64,000 bases of DNA from positions 3,038,001 through 3,102,000 of the forward strand of contig CAWAGV010000002.1 in assembly GCA_963781725.1 (NCBI GenBank). Reading direction: 5' to 3'. The stretch's first letter is position 1; each line of letters opens with the position of its first letter. Source of the stretch: BOG-931 sp963781725. Its GTDB lineage: Bacteria; Pseudomonadota; Alphaproteobacteria; Rhizobiales; Xanthobacteraceae. This document shows, piece by piece, positions 34,997-44,126 of this stretch. A model generated the notes under the pieces. That model was not told the origin of the DNA. It ran no database searches and worked only from the letters and a program-made list of their open reading frames with translations. The translations under genes were made by a program, and so were the position numbers.

Positions 34997-35553
34997 GGCG
35001 TGGAGCTTTCTGTGACATTCCATGCCGAGCGCAGCATCGACCGCGCGCGAGCCAGTCGCGACATCACCGTTCCGACCGGCACGCCGGCCACTTCAGCGAT
35101 TTCGTGATAAGACAATTCGTTGACCTCGCGCAGCACGATCGCTTCGCGGAACGGCTGCGGCAGCGCGGCGACCAGCCGCCGTATTGTTTGGTCATCATGT
35201 TGACGCAACAGCAGCGTCTCCGGCGAGGTTTGCGGCTCCTGCCACATCGGCAACACTTCGGCCGTCGGCGCTTCCTCGGCGAGGTCGGAAGCTATCTCCT
35301 GCTTGCCGCGCCTGGTGAACTCGGCGTTGCAGACATTTCTCAATATCGTCAGCAGCCAGGGCTTCATGGCCGGGCCGCGATAGGAATCGAAATGTCTGAA
35401 GGCGCGCAAATAGCACTCCTGCACCGCGTCCTCGGCGTCGGTGGCGTTGCGCATGAGGAAGCGCGCCAGCGCGTAGGCGTCGTCAAGGTAAGGCAGCGCG
35501 GCGTCGCGAAAACGCCGCGCTTTTTCTCCATCGTCACTGGCACCACCTGCCAT
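34993..35553 (-). CDS. ECF-type RNA polymerase sigma factor
   Basis: 186 residues with region 2 (ALARFLMRNATDAEDAVQEC, then KPWLLTILRNVC) and region 4 (LPQPFREAIVLREVNELSY, then HEIAEVAGVPVGTVMSRLAR). It is encoded between a cupredoxin gene and its anti-sigma factor on one strand. It probably transcribes this operon and other envelope or metal-stress genes. The associated promoter candidate is given at 36975-37002. Confidence 0.9.
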   Translation of the reverse strand: MAGGASDDGEKARRFRDAALPYLDDAYALARFLMRNATDAEDAVQECYLRAFRHFDSYRGPAMKPWLLTILRNVCNAEFTRRGKQEIASDLAEEAPTAEVLPMWQEPQTSPETLLLRQHDDQTIRRLVAALPQPFREAIVLREVNELSYHEIAEVAGVPVGTVMSRLARARSMLRSAWNVTESSTP

Positions 35554-35605
35554 CGTATCGTGTCCGGCCGTCCACGATGCCGCTTGTGCTAAATCCGAGC
35601 GAACA

Positions 35606-35974
35606 TCACTGCGTGGCGTTACTACCCGTCGCCGCTTCTACCACGATCGTGCCGGTCATGTGCGGATGGATGTAGCAGAAGAACTGGTAACTCCCCGGTG
35701 TGGTGAACGTGAACGAATAGTTGTTGTCGGTATCCATCGCGGCGGATCGCGGAAAGGCGTTGCCGGTCGCGGCAATGCCGTGGGGAATGTCGTCCTTGTT
35801 GGTCCACGTCACCGTGGTGCCGGCTTTCACCGTCAGCTTTTGCGGATTGAAGGTGAAATTGTCGATCGACACCGCAGCCGCTGTCGTCTGCGCCCGCGCC
35901 ACCAGAACGCCGCCGGCCAAGCCGGTACCGACGACCGCGCCGAGAACGGCCGCGGCGATTGCACTTCGCATCAT
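35606..35974 (-). CDS. exported cupredoxin (plastocyanin/amicyanin-like)
   Basis: 122 residues with a hydrophobic leader ending near ARA|QT. A type I copper site is visible: His65 in DDIPHG, Cys100, His103 and Met106 in CYIHPHM. Only 12 nt separate it from the metallophosphoesterase and 52 nt from the sigma gene. It may bind copper or pass electrons in the periplasm; being in a sigma/anti-sigma operon suggests induction by metal or redox stress. Confidence 0.88.
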   Translation of the reverse strand: MMRSAIAAAVLGAVVGTGLAGGVLVARAQTTAAAVSIDNFTFNPQKLTVKAGTTVTWTNKDDIPHGIAATGNAFPRSAAMDTDNNYSFTFTTPGSYQFFCYIHPHMTGTIVVEAATGSNATQ

Positions 35975-35986
35975 ATTTTCTGTCCT

Positions 35987-36922
35987 TTAGCCGGCCAGCG
36001 GGGCGTCGATGATGGCGAGCCGCTGTTCGTTCTGTTTGAACGTGACGTTGGCAATGCCGAGCATCTTGCGCAGTTGATCGTCCGGAACCTTCATCGGTCC
36101 GGGCGATGGCGCGGCGCCGGGCGTCGGCTGCGGGAACGCGGTCGAGCGCGCGGTGTGGAAGGTGACGTTGCCTTCGACCTTCTGCATCACTTGGTGGATG
36201 TGGCCGTTGAGCACGGTCACCGAGCCGAACTTCTTGAGATAGGTCAGCGCCTGGACGCCGTCTTCGGTGCCCCAGCCCCATTCCGGATAGACGCTCCAGA
36301 GCGGAATGTGCGCGAACACGACGATCGGCGTCGAAGCCGAGCGGTCTTTGATGTCCGCTTCCAGCCATTCAAGCTGTTCAGCGCCGAGATTGCCAAGTCC
36401 TCCGGCTTTCAGATCGACGACATTGACGAGGCCGATGAAATGCACGCCGTTGGCGTCGAAGCTGTACCAGCCTGCGCCCTTGGCGCCCTTGCCGTAGCGT
36501 TCCTTGTAGAATTTCTGATCCGGATCGAGGAAGTCGTGCTCGCCCGGCACATAGTGCACGTCGAGCTTCGATTGCGAGATGATCCGGTCGGCATCGTCGA
36601 ACTGCCGGGCTGTCGACAGGTGGCTGATGTCGCCGGTGTGAATCATGAAGGAGGGCTTGGCCGGCAGCGCGTTCACCCTGGCGATCGCCTCTTCCAGCGT
36701 GCCGAGCGCGTTCGGATTGGCGGGCTTGTCGAAGCCGACATGGCTGTCGCTGATTTGCAGGAAGGTCAGGCCCTTGGCTTCCTGGGCCTGCGCCTCGCCC
36801 ATGATGCCGAGGGAATGAGGGACGCCGCCGGAAATCGTCCACAACACGCCGGTGCCGACCCAGGTCATGCATTCCAGCACTTTGCGCCGGTTGATGCCGT
36901 CGTCGCGGTCGAATTCGCTCAT
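35987..36922 (-). CDS. Tat-exported metallophosphoesterase
   Basis: 311 residues. The leader has twin arginines (NRRKVLECMTWVGTG), implying folding in the cytoplasm before export. Calcineurin-like metal motifs are D59-S-H61, G97-D98, a GEHD (127-130) where most relatives have GNHD, AHIPLW and NGHIH. The changed third motif would alter one metal ligand. It likely hydrolyses a phosphate ester in the periplasm. It heads the operon with the cupredoxin and sigma/anti-sigma pair. Confidence 0.85.
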   Translation of the reverse strand: MSEFDRDDGINRRKVLECMTWVGTGVLWTISGGVPHSLGIMGEAQAQEAKGLTFLQISDSHVGFDKPANPNALGTLEEAIARVNALPAKPSFMIHTGDISHLSTARQFDDADRIISQSKLDVHYVPGEHDFLDPDQKFYKERYGKGAKGAGWYSFDANGVHFIGLVNVVDLKAGGLGNLGAEQLEWLEADIKDRSASTPIVVFAHIPLWSVYPEWGWGTEDGVQALTYLKKFGSVTVLNGHIHQVMQKVEGNVTFHTARSTAFPQPTPGAAPSPGPMKVPDDQLRKMLGIANVTFKQNEQRLAIIDAPLAG

Positions 36923-36974
36923 TGCCCGTCTCCTTTATGCCAATGCGCATGAGGCCCATGCACCTTCGGGGATG

Positions 36975-37002
36975 AGATCGGGCAGGCGGGATATTTATTC
37001 CC
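36975..37002 (-). promoter_or_regulatory. candidate ECF promoter of the phosphoesterase-cupredoxin-sigma operon
   Basis: On the minus strand GGGAATAA (37002 to 36995) precedes a GATCTC-like -10 after about 16 bases, leaving a 5' leader of some 50 nt to the start at 36922. GGGAATAA-type -35 elements belong to some ECF groups. The same bases form a small palindrome (CGGGA/TCCCG), so an overlapping repressor site is an alternative. Confidence 0.35.
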
Positions 37003-37096
37003 GGGCGAAAATGATTTTTATGGGCGGGGGCAGTTCGGGTGATATACCGACTGCCTTCCTCATCGCCCTGCCGGGCGCGCCAGCAACGCGAAGTTC

Positions 37097-38342
37097 ATGC
37101 TGCAACCTGCTTCCCCAGTTATGGCATCGGTGGAAACGCGCACGTCTTGGGTCGTCGCGACGACCGTGCTCGTCATCATGGCGGTCGCCTTCGGTGCGCC
37201 CTGGATCACCGTGGTTGCACTTAAAAACATTGCCGCGGAGGTCAACGGCGAACGCTCGATCCCCGCGCTGGCCGGCGCGCTGGTTTGGGTCGGCGCCGGC
37301 TTCGGCGGGATTCTGATGGGCCGCGTTGCCGAGCGCGTCGGCCTGCGCTGGACCGTGGTCTTCGGCGCGGCGATGATCGCCGTTGGTTTGGCGTTATCGA
37401 CATTGGGTCCGTCGTTGCCGCTTTATATCGGCCATGGACTGTTCATCGGCGTGATCGGTATCGGCGGCATCAATGCGCCGTCTTATGTCTATGTCAGCCG
37501 ATGGTTCGACCGGCGGCGTGGCTCGGCGCTGGCGCTGATCTCAAGCGGAAGCTTTTTGGCCGGCGCCATATGGCCTTCGTTCTTCGAGGGCGCGATTTCT
37601 TATGCTGGCTGGCGTCACACGATGCTGTTCTACGCCGGACTTGAATTTCTCGTTATGATTCCAGCCGCACTGATCGTTCTTGGCGATCCACCTGATACTC
37701 CCCACCACCCAGCCGCGGCCAATAGCGCGCGCAGCGAAAAGTCGGTGTTAGGCTGGTCACCCAATCTGGTCTTCGCGCTGCAACTATGCGCGATCTTCAC
37801 CTGCTGCGTGCCGATGTCGATGCCGCAGGCGCATCTCGTCGCATTTTGTAGCGATCTTGGCATCAGCCCGGTGCATGGCGCGGCCATGCTGTCAGTTCTT
37901 CTTGCCGCGGCATTTTTAAGCCGGCAGTTTTGGGGCGCTCTGTCGGACCGAGTTCGGTGGGCTCTACACGATGCTTCTTGGTTCTGCATGTCAGACTGTC
38001 GGCATCGCATTGTTTCTTCTGACCCAGGATGAATTCGGACTATTTACAATCTCCGCACTATTCGGGTTCGGCTTCAGCGGTCTTGTGCCGGCGAATGTAT
38101 TGGCTGCGCGCGAACTGTTTCCAGTCAGTGAAGCTTATTGGCGGATTCCCACGATGCTTCTCGTCAGCGGTTCCGGAATGGCCGTAGGCAGCTGGAGCGG
38201 CGGTGCGCTTTACGATCATTTCGGCCACTACGGGCCTGCATTTGTCGTAGGCACGGCGGTCAGTCTTCTCAATTTCCTGATCATCAGCGTGCTGGCCTTC
38301 CGGCGCAGCACGACAACGCCCGCCGCGCCTGCCTTCGCCTAG
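37097..38342 (+). pseudogene. MFS transporter gene with a one-base insertion
   Basis: The first 285 residues form a typical monocarboxylate-type MFS protein (LMGRVAERVGLRWTVVFG, IGGINAPSYVYVSRWFD, RRGSALALISSGS). At base 37952 the frame is lost: the expected LSDR-FGGLYTMLLGSACQ requires dropping one G (LSDRVRWALHD in the shifted frame). The correct frame continues to 38342 and would give about 414 residues with 12 helices, ending FRRSTTTPAAPAFA. Because the downstream half is intact, the lesion is recent or an error. Confidence 0.86.
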
Positions 38343-38383
38343 CGGCGGGCGGCGCTCGCGTCGGGGTGCGCTGCTTCCGATGA

Positions 38384-39214
38384 CTAGCCCGGGCGCGCCG
38401 GTTTCGGACGGGCACGTGCCGTGCAAAAGTCCTCGACGGCGGACACGATCGCCGCGCTGGTCTTGCCGCGGCGTTCCGCAGTGCCGAGCTCCAATTCTTC
38501 CGGCCGGTTAATGATGGACCCGGCTTCCAGAAGCACCGCCGGCATGTGGGTCATCCGCAACACGATCAACTGGTCGAAGCGATAGACGCCGGCGTCGGAG
38601 TCGAGAAGCTGGCGGCGGTAATGCCCCATGATCGCTTGGGTGTAGTGCGGCGTGTACTGCAAGCCGTTGGCTTGCAGCGCCTTGCCCAGCAGGTGGCCGA
38701 ATTGCAGGCTGCCGGCGCGATCGCCGTTGTCGTCGGAGACGAACAGCGCGTAGCCGGGATAGTCGTCATTGTAGCTGTTCTGCTGGCCTTGGTAGTCCCA
38801 GGTCTGGAGCAGATTGTCCGGCACCGAGTCGTGATGGATCGCCAGAAACAGGTCGGCGTGCATCGCATTTGCCCGCGCTGCGCGTTCGACAAGGCCGTTC
38901 GGGGGCGCCTTGCCGGTAATCAGCAGCACCGTCTTGTCAAAGCCGGCATCGGTCAGCGCTTTATTGACGTCCTGGGTGAGCTGGAGGTTGAACGCGTATT
39001 CGGGAACGCCGCGTGCGCTCATCGCGCCGGGCACATCGAGCGTGTGACCGACGTCGAGGACGACACGAAACGCGGCGCGGTCGCATGGCGCGGGCGTTGC
39101 GGCCGGTTTGGCCGCGGCCTTGCCTTTGGTTTGCGTAAGGCCGGCGCCGGCGCACACGGCCAAAATCAAACATGCGCTTAGCGCAGCAGTCGAAAAATGC
39201 CGCAGCTCGATCAT
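38384..39214 (-). CDS. N-acetylmuramoyl-L-alanine amidase (Amidase_3)
   Basis: 276 residues from the ATG at 39214. A hydrophobic leader (ALSACLILAVCAGAGL) marks export. The zinc ligands are His57 in LDVGHT, Glu72 in GVPEYA and a His in AIHHDS; the catalytic Glu is in LLEAGSII. Family enzymes cut the bond between muramic acid and the stem peptide during cell separation or wall recycling. No LysM or AMIN domain is attached, so it is a minimal amidase. Confidence 0.86.
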   Translation of the reverse strand: MIELRHFSTAALSACLILAVCAGAGLTQTKGKAAAKPAATPAPCDRAAFRVVLDVGHTLDVPGAMSARGVPEYAFNLQLTQDVNKALTDAGFDKTVLLITGKAPPNGLVERAARANAMHADLFLAIHHDSVPDNLLQTWDYQGQQNSYNDDYPGYALFVSDDNGDRAGSLQFGHLLGKALQANGLQYTPHYTQAIMGHYRRQLLDSDAGVYRFDQLIVLRMTHMPAVLLEAGSIINRPEELELGTAERRGKTSAAIVSAVEDFCTARARPKPARPG

Positions 39215-39361
39215 GACATGTCCGATTACAGTCTTATGTCCCGGTTGCATAGCGTGAAGGCGGCCGACTCCCCTTGCGGGATGGGCAGGGCGTGGGGCAA
39301 AGTCGCGTAAAATCAGCGCACGGAACGGGTTCAAAGTGCGGATTTTTCAGGGAGGCTCCGA

Positions 39362-41491
39362 ATGAAGCGAGCATTGTCTTGTGGCGTGGCAGCCGTCGCC
39401 GTCGCCGCATTTCTGGCCGTCGCGCCGGCGCGATTGAGCGCCCAGAGCGTACCGGTTGTCGCCAACGACATCGCCGGCGTGGTCAAGAGTCCGCACGGGG
39501 CGGAAGCCGGCGTCTGGGTGATCGCGGAAACCCGCGACCTGCCGACGCGCTTTGCCAAAATGGTGGTCACCGACGACCAGGGCCGCTACGTCATCCCCGA
39601 TCTGCCGAAAGCCAAATACCAAATCTGGGTCCGCGGCTACGGCCTGGTCAATTCGCCGAAGGTCGATGCGATGCCGGGCAAGCGGCTGGATCTGACCGCG
39701 GTGCCGGCGCCGAGTGACGCCGAGGCGGCGCATTACTATCCGGCGATCTACTGGTTCTCGATGCTGAAAATTCCGGCTGCCGACCAGTTTGGCGGCAAGA
39801 GCGATATTCCGGAAAAGGTCACGCAGCAGCAGTGGCTCACGACGCTCAAGAATCAGGCTTGCGTCGGCTGTCACCAGCTTGGCTCGCTCGGCACGCGAAC
39901 GATCCCGGCGGCGCTCGGTACGTTCAAGAGCGGTGAAGACGCCTGGGCGCGGCGCATTCAATCCGGCCAGGCTTCGCCGCTGATGACGGGACCGATCGCC
40001 GGCCAGCTCAACAGCGTGCCGCTGCAATATTTCGGCGATTGGACCGACCGTATCGCCAAGGGTGAATTGCCGGGTAGCAAGCCGCAGCGGCCGCAAGGTG
40101 TCGAGCGCAATCTCGTGGTGACGACGTGGGATTGGGGTACCGAGAAGCAGTATCTCCACGATCTGATTTCGTCGGACAAACGCAACCCGACAGTCAATCC
40201 GTATGGAATGCTGTACGGCTCGACGGAATATTCGACGGATCACCTGCCGGTGCTCGATCCGAAAACCGCGAAGGTGAGCTTCATCACGCCGCCGGAAGGC
40301 GCCGACGTTCCGGAGGCGTTCGGGCCCGGACATGCAGCAATCCAGAAACCGCTAGCGCCGTCGGCCTATTGGGGCATGGAGCAGGTCTGGGACACCAAGT
40401 TTGACAACCACAATGACATGTTCGATTCCCAGGGCCGGCTCTGGCTGACCGGAACCAATCACGCTCCAGGCACACCCGTGTTCTGCCGCAAGGGCTCGGA
40501 CAATCCCTACGCCAAGGCATTCCCGATCGACGTCAACGAACGTCAATTGGCGATGTTCGATCCGAAGACGCAGAAGTTCACGTTCATCGATACGTGCTAC
40601 GGCACGCATCACCTGCAATTCGGCTTTGACAAGAACAATACGTTATGGACCAGCGGCGGCGGCGAACTCGCCGGCTGGCTGGACACCAAAGTGTTCGATG
40701 AAACCGGCGATGCCGAAAAAGCCCAGGGCTGGGCGCCGTTCGTGCTCGACACCAACGGCAACGGCAAGGTCGACGACTACACCAAGCCCGGTGAACCGCA
40801 GGATCCGAACAAGGACATGACGGTCGGCGGTTCGGGGACCTATGCCGTCATGCCGAACCCGGCCGATGGCTCGGTCTGGTACACAATCAATGTATTCGGC
40901 GGCAAAGGTGGTGTTGCGCGCTTCGATCCGAAGACCAAGCTCTCGGAAGTCTATTACATTCCGATGCCGGGCTTCGGCCCGCGCGGCGGCGATATCAACT
41001 CCAAGGGCGTGGTTTGGGTATCGCTTGCCAGCGGCCATCTCGGCAGCTTCGACCGCTCGAAGTGCAAGGCGCCGCTCAATGGACCGAAGGCGACCGGCGA
41101 CCATTGCCCGGAAGGCTGGGCGTTCTACAAGTACCCGGGGCCGGGCTTCGACGGCATTGGCGATAACAGCGCGGAGGCGAGCTATTACACCTGGGTCGAC
41201 CAGCACGATGCGGTCGGTCTCGGCAAGGACGTTCCGATCTCGACGGCGGACGAGAACGACGGCTTTGCGGCGCTGGTGAACGGCAAGATGGTGTCGCTGC
41301 GCATCCCCTATCCGATGGGTTTCTACTCCAAGGGTCTCGATGCGCGGATCGACGATCCCAAAGCCGGCTGGAAGGGCAGAGGCCTGTGGTCGTCGGAAGG
41401 CGACCGGACGCCTTGGCTGAAGGAAGGCGGCAAAGGATCATTGCCGATTGCCGTACATATCCAGGTCCGGCCGGACCCGCTGGCGCACTAG
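39362..41491 (+). CDS. exported single-haem, propeller-type protein with carboxypeptidase-regulatory-like domain
   Basis: 709 residues; the ATG at 39362 follows GGGAGG. Order of parts: Sec leader (to about residue 28), a carboxypeptidase-regulatory-like beta domain (about 34-115, DDQGRYVIPDLPKAKYQIWV), a c-type haem site C167-V-G-C170-H171, then about 480 residues of Vgb/SMP-30-like repeats with strings such as LAMFDPKTQKFTFIDTCYG and RFDPKTKLSEVYYIPMPGFG. Such multi-part proteins occur in proteobacteria without a known substrate. A periplasmic redox enzyme or sugar/alcohol oxidase is plausible. It ends at a strong terminator. Confidence 0.82.
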   Translation: MKRALSCGVAAVAVAAFLAVAPARLSAQSVPVVANDIAGVVKSPHGAEAGVWVIAETRDLPTRFAKMVVTDDQGRYVIPDLPKAKYQIWVRGYGLVNSPKVDAMPGKRLDLTAVPAPSDAEAAHYYPAIYWFSMLKIPAADQFGGKSDIPEKVTQQQWLTTLKNQACVGCHQLGSLGTRTIPAALGTFKSGEDAWARRIQSGQASPLMTGPIAGQLNSVPLQYFGDWTDRIAKGELPGSKPQRPQGVERNLVVTTWDWGTEKQYLHDLISSDKRNPTVNPYGMLYGSTEYSTDHLPVLDPKTAKVSFITPPEGADVPEAFGPGHAAIQKPLAPSAYWGMEQVWDTKFDNHNDMFDSQGRLWLTGTNHAPGTPVFCRKGSDNPYAKAFPIDVNERQLAMFDPKTQKFTFIDTCYGTHHLQFGFDKNNTLWTSGGGELAGWLDTKVFDETGDAEKAQGWAPFVLDTNGNGKVDDYTKPGEPQDPNKDMTVGGSGTYAVMPNPADGSVWYTINVFGGKGGVARFDPKTKLSEVYYIPMPGFGPRGGDINSKGVVWVSLASGHLGSFDRSKCKAPLNGPKATGDHCPEGWAFYKYPGPGFDGIGDNSAEASYYTWVDQHDAVGLGKDVPISTADENDGFAALVNGKMVSLRIPYPMGFYSKGLDARIDDPKAGWKGRGLWSSEGDRTPWLKEGGKGSLPIAVHIQVRPDPLAH

Positions 41492-41536
41492 AGCGTGCCA
41501 TAAACAAACGCAAGCCGCACGATTGTTACAAAGATG

Positions 41537-41568
41537 AGCCGCCCGGCGTTAAGCAGCGCCGGGCGGCT
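41537..41568 (+). terminator. intrinsic terminator-like hairpin
   Basis: Twelve-base perfect arms (AGCCGCCCGGCG) with an eight-base loop, 46 nt after the haem-protein stop codon. It is followed by TGCTTC instead of a T-run, so termination is probable but not certain. Confidence 0.65.
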
Positions 41569-41630
41569 TGCTTCAAGAGGCTTGGTCGGGACGCTATGAT
41601 CTGTTCCGGGTTTTGCTTGAGGAGCCGAAC

Positions 41631-42251
41631 ATGACAGTTCGCGAGCCGATACTGGTGCCTGTTGCCATTACCGACCTGCGCCCGACCCAGATCACTGTCG
41701 GAATGCGTGAGGTGAAGGCCAAGCGAAAGGCGTGGCGAGAATCCCGGTCCAAGAAGGGCGAAAAGTTTCTCGGCAAGCACATGATCCCCGTGATCCTGGG
41801 TCCAAAGGGGCGTCACTACGTCATCGACCATCACCATCTCGCCCGTGCCCTGCATGATGAGGGCGTCAAGGATGTGGCGGTCACGGTGGTCGGCAATCTC
41901 AGCAGCCTCGAAACGGAGTCGTTCTGGTTCGTGATGGATAACCGCAACTGGATGCATCCATTCGACGACAAGGGACGGCGCCGCGACTACCAGGACATTC
42001 CGAAATCGGTGACGGAAATGGTCGACGATCCGTTCCGCTCTCTTGCCGGCGAACTGCGCCGTGCCGGCGGTTTTGCCAAGGACACGACACCGTTCAGCGA
42101 ATTCATCTGGGCGGATTTCCTGCGCCGGCGTATGAAGCGCTCTCTTGTCGACAAGGACTTCAATCGCGCGCTCGATTACGCGCTGGAGTTGGCGAAGAAC
42201 AACGAAGCCGACTATCTGCCCGGTTGGTGCGGGCCTTTGCCGGAGGACTGA
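41631..42251 (+). CDS. ParB-like protein (ParBc_2 type)
   Basis: 206 residues; the start at 41631 follows GAGGAG. It begins REPILVPVAITDLRPTQITV, the conserved opening of the ParBc_2/ParB-nuclease-like family, and has a D66-HHH69 motif (YVIDHHHLARAL) where chromosomal ParB proteins have the GxRR/DGHHR box. It lacks a helix-turn-helix and a parA partner, so partition is unlikely. A stand-alone enzymatic or regulatory role is more probable; it has not been established. Confidence 0.8.
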   Translation: MTVREPILVPVAITDLRPTQITVGMREVKAKRKAWRESRSKKGEKFLGKHMIPVILGPKGRHYVIDHHHLARALHDEGVKDVAVTVVGNLSSLETESFWFVMDNRNWMHPFDDKGRRRDYQDIPKSVTEMVDDPFRSLAGELRRAGGFAKDTTPFSEFIWADFLRRRMKRSLVDKDFNRALDYALELAKNNEADYLPGWCGPLPED

Positions 42252-42289
42252 TCATCGTGAGCAAAGGCTATCAGGAGCGGCAGCCGTGC

Positions 42290-42682
42290 ATGAGCAAGGG
42301 TATTGTCCGCGCGCTCGCCGTTATGATGCTCGGAGCATTTTGCTTCGGCTGCAGCAATAATCCCAACAAGCCGAACGAGGTCGTCGATTCGGAGGTCATG
42401 CCTACGAATTACCGGGACCAGATCGCATCGTTCCTGTCGACCATGCTGACCGATAACGCGGATATGCGGAACTCGCTGCTGGCGCCGCCGGTCATGAAGC
42501 CGGTCGGCACACAGCAGCACTACGTCGCCTGTGTGCAGTTGAACGGCCACAACCAGCACAAGGACAAGGCGATCATCTATTTCGCCGGAAACATCAACCA
42601 GTTTGTCGATGCTACGCCGGAAGAATGCGGTGGCGCCGCCTATGGGCCGTTTCCGGAACTGGCACATTTCGCGCAGCATTGA
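42290..42682 (+). CDS. small exported, possibly lipidated protein
   Basis: 130 residues from the ATG at 42290, with a hydrophobic leader (ALAVMMLGAFCFGC) and two cysteines near the cleavage region. The sequence around them does not fit the strict lipobox, so lipid attachment is uncertain. The mature part contains HYVACVQLNGHNQHKDKAII and EECGGAAYGPFPELAHF. A GTG start at 42257 is an alternative. Function unknown. Confidence 0.66.
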   Translation: MSKGIVRALAVMMLGAFCFGCSNNPNKPNEVVDSEVMPTNYRDQIASFLSTMLTDNADMRNSLLAPPVMKPVGTQQHYVACVQLNGHNQHKDKAIIYFAGNINQFVDATPEECGGAAYGPFPELAHFAQH

Positions 42683-42709
42683 GCTGCACGCAGGCTCGCG
42701 GCGAATCCA

Positions 42710-42736
42710 TTATCCTTCCAGACTTATCCTTCCAGA
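42710..42736. repeat. 14-bp tandem duplication covering a stop codon
   Basis: TTATCCTTCCAGA occurs at 42710-42722 and again at 42724-42736, separated by one base (period 14). The second copy contains the stop codon and last residues of the MFS transporter on the minus strand, so the gene end has been copied once just beyond itself. Confidence 0.8.
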
Positions 42737-44028
42737 TTTGCGCCTTTGGTTTCCGGCGTGCGCGCAATCGCGATGATCGCCAGCACCGCGTAGACCATGA
42801 TCAGCAGAGCGATATAAAGATACGCGTCCTTCACGCCATAAACGCGCAGGATCTGCCCGGCAATGATCGGGATCAGCCCGCCGCCGTAAACTTGCGCGAT
42901 CTGGTAACCGGCGCTTGCTCCCGACGCACGATAGCGGGTGGGAAAGTTCTCCGTATAGAAGGTCGGAATCGCGCCGTAACCGAAGCCGAAAACGAAACCG
43001 AATCCGATGACCTCGGCAACGGTGGCAAGTAGGAAGCTGCCGGTATTGACGAGGTAGAAATACGGCAACGCGAAGATCAGCAGCACGATCGCGGAAATCA
43101 TCAGGATGGTGCGTCGGTTGATGTAGTCGGCAAGCAGCGAGCCGATGAACATGAACACCAGCATGAAAGCCGCGGCGATCAGGCCGATGTATTCCGGCTC
43201 GTTTCCGGTGAAGCCGACCGCTTTCATGTAGCCGGTGCCGAACACGAAATAGAGAAAGAATGCGCCGCCGAACATGGCGTTGACCATGGAGGTCCGCAGG
43301 ATCGTCTCCGGCATTTCCTGCCAGACCGCCACGGCCGGATGTTTCAGCAGCGTGATCTGCGATTTGTGCTGCTCGAACACAAAGCTGTCCATGGTGCGCG
43401 TGCGGATGATGAGGCCGACGATCGCCACCAGGAAACCGATAATGAAGAAAATGCGCCAGCCCCAGGCGGTGAAGTTTTCCGGCGTCATCAGCGATTTGAC
43501 GAGAATGACCGAGCCGAAGCCGAGCAGCAGCCCGAGCGGAATGGCAAAACCGACCCATGCTCCCCAGAATGCGCGGTATTTCGATCGCGCAGCCTGCTCG
43601 ACCACCCAGGTCGACGCGGTACCGAATTCCGCCCCGAAGCTGATGCCCTGCAGGAGGCGGAAGACGATCAGCAGGATCGGTGCGGCCGCGCCGATGCTGT
43701 CGTAAGTCGGCGTCAGGCCGATCAGAAGCGTGCTGCCGCCCATCAGCACCAGCGCCCAGACCATCGCGTCCTTGCGGCCGCGGCGGTCGGCGATATGACC
43801 GAAGATGAAGGCGCCGACCGGCCGGATGATGATGCCGAGGCCATAGACTCCGATGGCCGCGGCAACGGCGGCAAGGCCGGGCAGCTTGAAAAAGATGCCG
43901 CCCCAGACCGTCGCCGCGATGACGCCGGTGATCAGGTAGTCATATTGCTCGATGACGGATCCGATGATGCTGGCAAGCGCGACCCGGTAGATCTCATTGA
44001 CGGTCGGCGTCTTGGCTGTGTCGCTCAC
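42724..44028 (-). CDS. MFS transporter, metabolite:H+ symporter (ShiA/ProP-like)
   Basis: 434 residues from a GTG at 44028, which follows GGGGGAAA; a longer start 54 nt upstream is less likely. It has 12 helices and the family motif A as GHIADRRGRKDAMV, and a VFRLLQGISFGAEFGTASTW helix. Members import organic acids, betaine or proline with protons. The ligand is not evident. It converges on the small exported protein gene. Confidence 0.87.
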   Translation of the reverse strand: MSDTAKTPTVNEIYRVALASIIGSVIEQYDYLITGVIAATVWGGIFFKLPGLAAVAAAIGVYGLGIIIRPVGAFIFGHIADRRGRKDAMVWALVLMGGSTLLIGLTPTYDSIGAAAPILLIVFRLLQGISFGAEFGTASTWVVEQAARSKYRAFWGAWVGFAIPLGLLLGFGSVILVKSLMTPENFTAWGWRIFFIIGFLVAIVGLIIRTRTMDSFVFEQHKSQITLLKHPAVAVWQEMPETILRTSMVNAMFGGAFFLYFVFGTGYMKAVGFTGNEPEYIGLIAAAFMLVFMFIGSLLADYINRRTILMISAIVLLIFALPYFYLVNTGSFLLATVAEVIGFGFVFGFGYGAIPTFYTENFPTRYRASGASAGYQIAQVYGGGLIPIIAGQILRVYGVKDAYLYIALLIMVYAVLAIIAIARTPETKGANLEG

Positions 44029-44126
44029 GCTGGTTTCCCCCGGTTTATGCGCTTGTGCACGCGCTTCACCGTCGCCCTTCAAAGATCATCGCAAATTCAG
44101 CCCGCAGGAGCCAGTGATCCGGCCGA

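Noticed and set aside
41631..42251. ParB-like protein as a plasmid or chromosome partition gene
   Set aside because: There is no parA partner, no helix-turn-helix and no parS-like cluster nearby.
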